A stretch of DNA of 5,597 bases from NCBI GenBank assembly GCA_003651045.1, contig QMTJ01000079.1, forward strand, positions 1 through 5,597, written 5' to 3'. The position numbers and the translations under genes were made by a program. Shown here in pieces: positions 4,728 through 5,597 of the stretch. The notes beneath the pieces were generated by a model. It did not search any database, was not told where the DNA came from, and was given only the letters and a program-made list of their open reading frames with translations. How positions within the stretch are numbered: position 1 is the first letter of the stretch; each line of letters begins with the position of its first letter. The DNA is from Thermoplasmata archaeon (GTDB taxonomy: Archaea > Thermoplasmatota > E2 > DHVEG-1).

Positions 4728-5126
4728 ATGCAGGATTATTCAAAATATAAAACAATTATGAGAGTTGTTGGGATACCCTTAATGATTATTGGGCTGATAA
4801 TATGGATATTTTTCTTTATAAATTTTGGAAGGGCAGGATTTGAGTCCGCTCAGACTAATGCGCTATTATCTATGGGGGGTTTTGTTCTTTTTGCAATAGG
4901 TGTAATGCTTGTTCGATTAAGTATAATAAGACCTGTTTCAAAATATTATGCAACTGAACTATCCCCTGCTATGGAGATAGCTGGTCAATCAATTGGAAAA
5001 GGATTAAATCAATCGGGTTTTGGAAAATCTAAGGTAAAAGAAGTAATCAAAATAAAGTGTCCACACTGTGGATATCTTGAAAGTGAAGATGCAGAGTTTT
5101 GTAGTAAATGTGGTAAAAAACTTTAA
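4728..5126 (+). CDS. Small two-helix membrane protein with C-terminal zinc ribbon
   Basis: A 132-residue protein that I cannot assign to a named function. Two hydrophobic helices (about 12-33, VVGIPLMIIGLIIWIFFFINF, and 46-67, LLSMGGFVLFAIGVMLVRLSII) form a hairpin with both ends probably in the cytoplasm, as Arg and Lys flank the outer sides. A hydrophilic linker (68-110) with a small Gly/Ser/Ala-rich part (AGQSIGKGLNQSGFGKS) follows, then a four-cysteine zinc ribbon at the extreme C-terminus: CPHC (111-114) and CSKC (125-128). This rubredoxin-like zinc-ribbon end is common in archaeal and bacterial membrane proteins and is usually taken to mediate protein or nucleic-acid contacts. The start 4 bases after the apgM stop, with GGAG inside apgM, makes it the second gene of that operon; a link to phosphoglycerate mutase is not evident. 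An upstream start at 4713 would add five residues. Confidence 0.82.
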   Translation: MQDYSKYKTIMRVVGIPLMIIGLIIWIFFFINFGRAGFESAQTNALLSMGGFVLFAIGVMLVRLSIIRPVSKYYATELSPAMEIAGQSIGKGLNQSGFGKSKVKEVIKIKCPHCGYLESEDAEFCSKCGKKL

Positions 5127-5597
5127 ACTTCATACAAAGTAAAATATTTATTTTTTAGATAGTTAACAAACACTTTAGAATTCAAACCTTCACCGCAAAC
5201 ATTTTTTATTATTTCATCTGCAGTCATTAATCTACCATATTTATGAATGTTTTCTCTAAGCCAATTAAGAATGTTTACAAATTCTGCTTTTTCAATTTCA
5301 TCAAGTACATTATTATTTTCTTCAGTTAGTGTTTTAAAAAGCTGAGATGCATAGATAGTTCCAATTATGTAAGTAGGGAAATATCCAAAACTACCGTTAC
5401 TCCAATGCATATCTTGCAGTACTCCTTCTCTATCGTTTTTTGGTGTGACCCCTAATAGTTCATCTATTTTTTCGTTCCATAAAACAGGTAGTTCAGAGAC
5501 ACTAATTTTTTCATCAATAAGTTTTGTTTCTAATTCGAAACGAAGGATTACATGTAACGGGTAGGTTAATTCATCTGCTTCAACACGTATAAGAGAA
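5123..5597 (-). CDS. M32 family metallocarboxypeptidase (Taq type), C-terminal part (runs off right edge)
   Basis: The minus strand is open from the window edge to TAA at 5123-5125 and gives the last 157 residues of a family about 500 long. The in-frame ATG at 5410 is internal: conserved family sequence continues upstream of it. Two M32 signatures are visible. The first is IRVEADELTYPLH (fragment residues 3-15), matching the I-R-x-x-A-D block. The second is GVLQDMHWSNGSFGYFPTY (58-76), matching the G-x-x-Q-D-x-H-W block near the active site. The C-terminus has the usual helical run with LNWLRENIHKYGRLMTADEII and NYLKNKY. M32 enzymes are cytosolic metal-dependent dimers that release C-terminal amino acids from peptides with broad specificity. 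The HEXXH zinc motif lies beyond the window, so catalysis cannot be checked. The gene is convergent with the zinc-ribbon gene and overlaps it by four bases. Confidence 0.95.
   Translation of the reverse strand, partial: SLIRVEADELTYPLHVILRFELETKLIDEKISVSELPVLWNEKIDELLGVTPKNDREGVLQDMHWSNGSFGYFPTYIIGTIYASQLFKTLTEENNNVLDEIEKAEFVNILNWLRENIHKYGRLMTADEIIKNVCGEGLNSKVFVNYLKNKYFTLYEV

Noticed and set aside
4546..4755. Open minus-strand frame of 69 codons
   Set aside because: It is opposite the conserved metal-binding end of apgM and has no supporting signals.
4593..4801. GGGCTGATAAT occurs twice (4593-4603 and 4791-4801) and contains the operator arm CTGATAAT
   Set aside because: Both copies are in coding sequence in different reading frames, without a paired arm, and are probably chance.
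5123..5410. A 95-residue gene starting at 5410
   Set aside because: The frame stays open to the window edge with M32 motifs upstream, so the methionine is internal.
1..5597. tRNA, rRNA, CRISPR array, transposase or attachment site
   Set aside because: No cloverleaf, spaced direct repeats, transposase motifs or terminal inverted repeats were seen; the genes are housekeeping or surface types in uniform AT-rich DNA.

Overview
The window reads as a piece of an archaeal chromosome, low in G+C and tightly packed. The archaeal signs are a 401-residue phosphoglycerate mutase of the archaeal ApgM type, a stand-alone Lrp/AsnC effector-binding (RAM) domain protein, TATA boxes about 25-33 bases ahead of several starts, genes that look leaderless beside genes with Shine-Dalgarno sites, and terminators rich in T. 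A PKD-domain surface protein, a SIMPL protein and two cytosolic metallopeptidases suit a heterotrophic euryarchaeon, perhaps of the Thermoplasmatota. That placement is inference; no rRNA or other marker is present.

Layout. Bases 1-1940 hold three minus-strand genes. In transcription order they are a small winged-helix regulator (1587-1940), a secreted and membrane-anchored protein with an N-terminal DOMON/CBM9-like region and a PKD domain (500-1438), and the N-terminal 131 residues of an M18 aminopeptidase that runs off the left edge (1-395). Gaps of 104-148 bases with their own promoter-like signals suggest separate transcription units. A 187-base divergent spacer (1941-2127) separates the regulator from three separately controlled plus-strand units: the RAM-domain protein (2128-2376), a membrane-anchored SIMPL-domain protein (2558-3373), and an apparent two-gene operon of apgM (3518-4723) and a small membrane protein with a C-terminal zinc ribbon (4728-5126). 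The last gene converges on the 3' end of an M32 carboxypeptidase (5123-5597, minus, running off the right edge), and the two stop codons share one TTAA.

How the genes fit together. ApgM serves glycolysis/gluconeogenesis. The M18 and M32 enzymes would trim peptides to amino acids in the cytoplasm. The PKD and SIMPL proteins act at or outside the membrane. The two small regulators face each other across the divergent spacer, and the winged-helix gene has a perfect 8-base inverted repeat around its probable TATA box, which points to autoregulation. I see no mobile element, CRISPR array, tRNA, rRNA or defence locus, and nothing that amounts to a clear new multi-gene system. The most testable new points are the regulatory palindrome and the RAM/winged-helix pairing.
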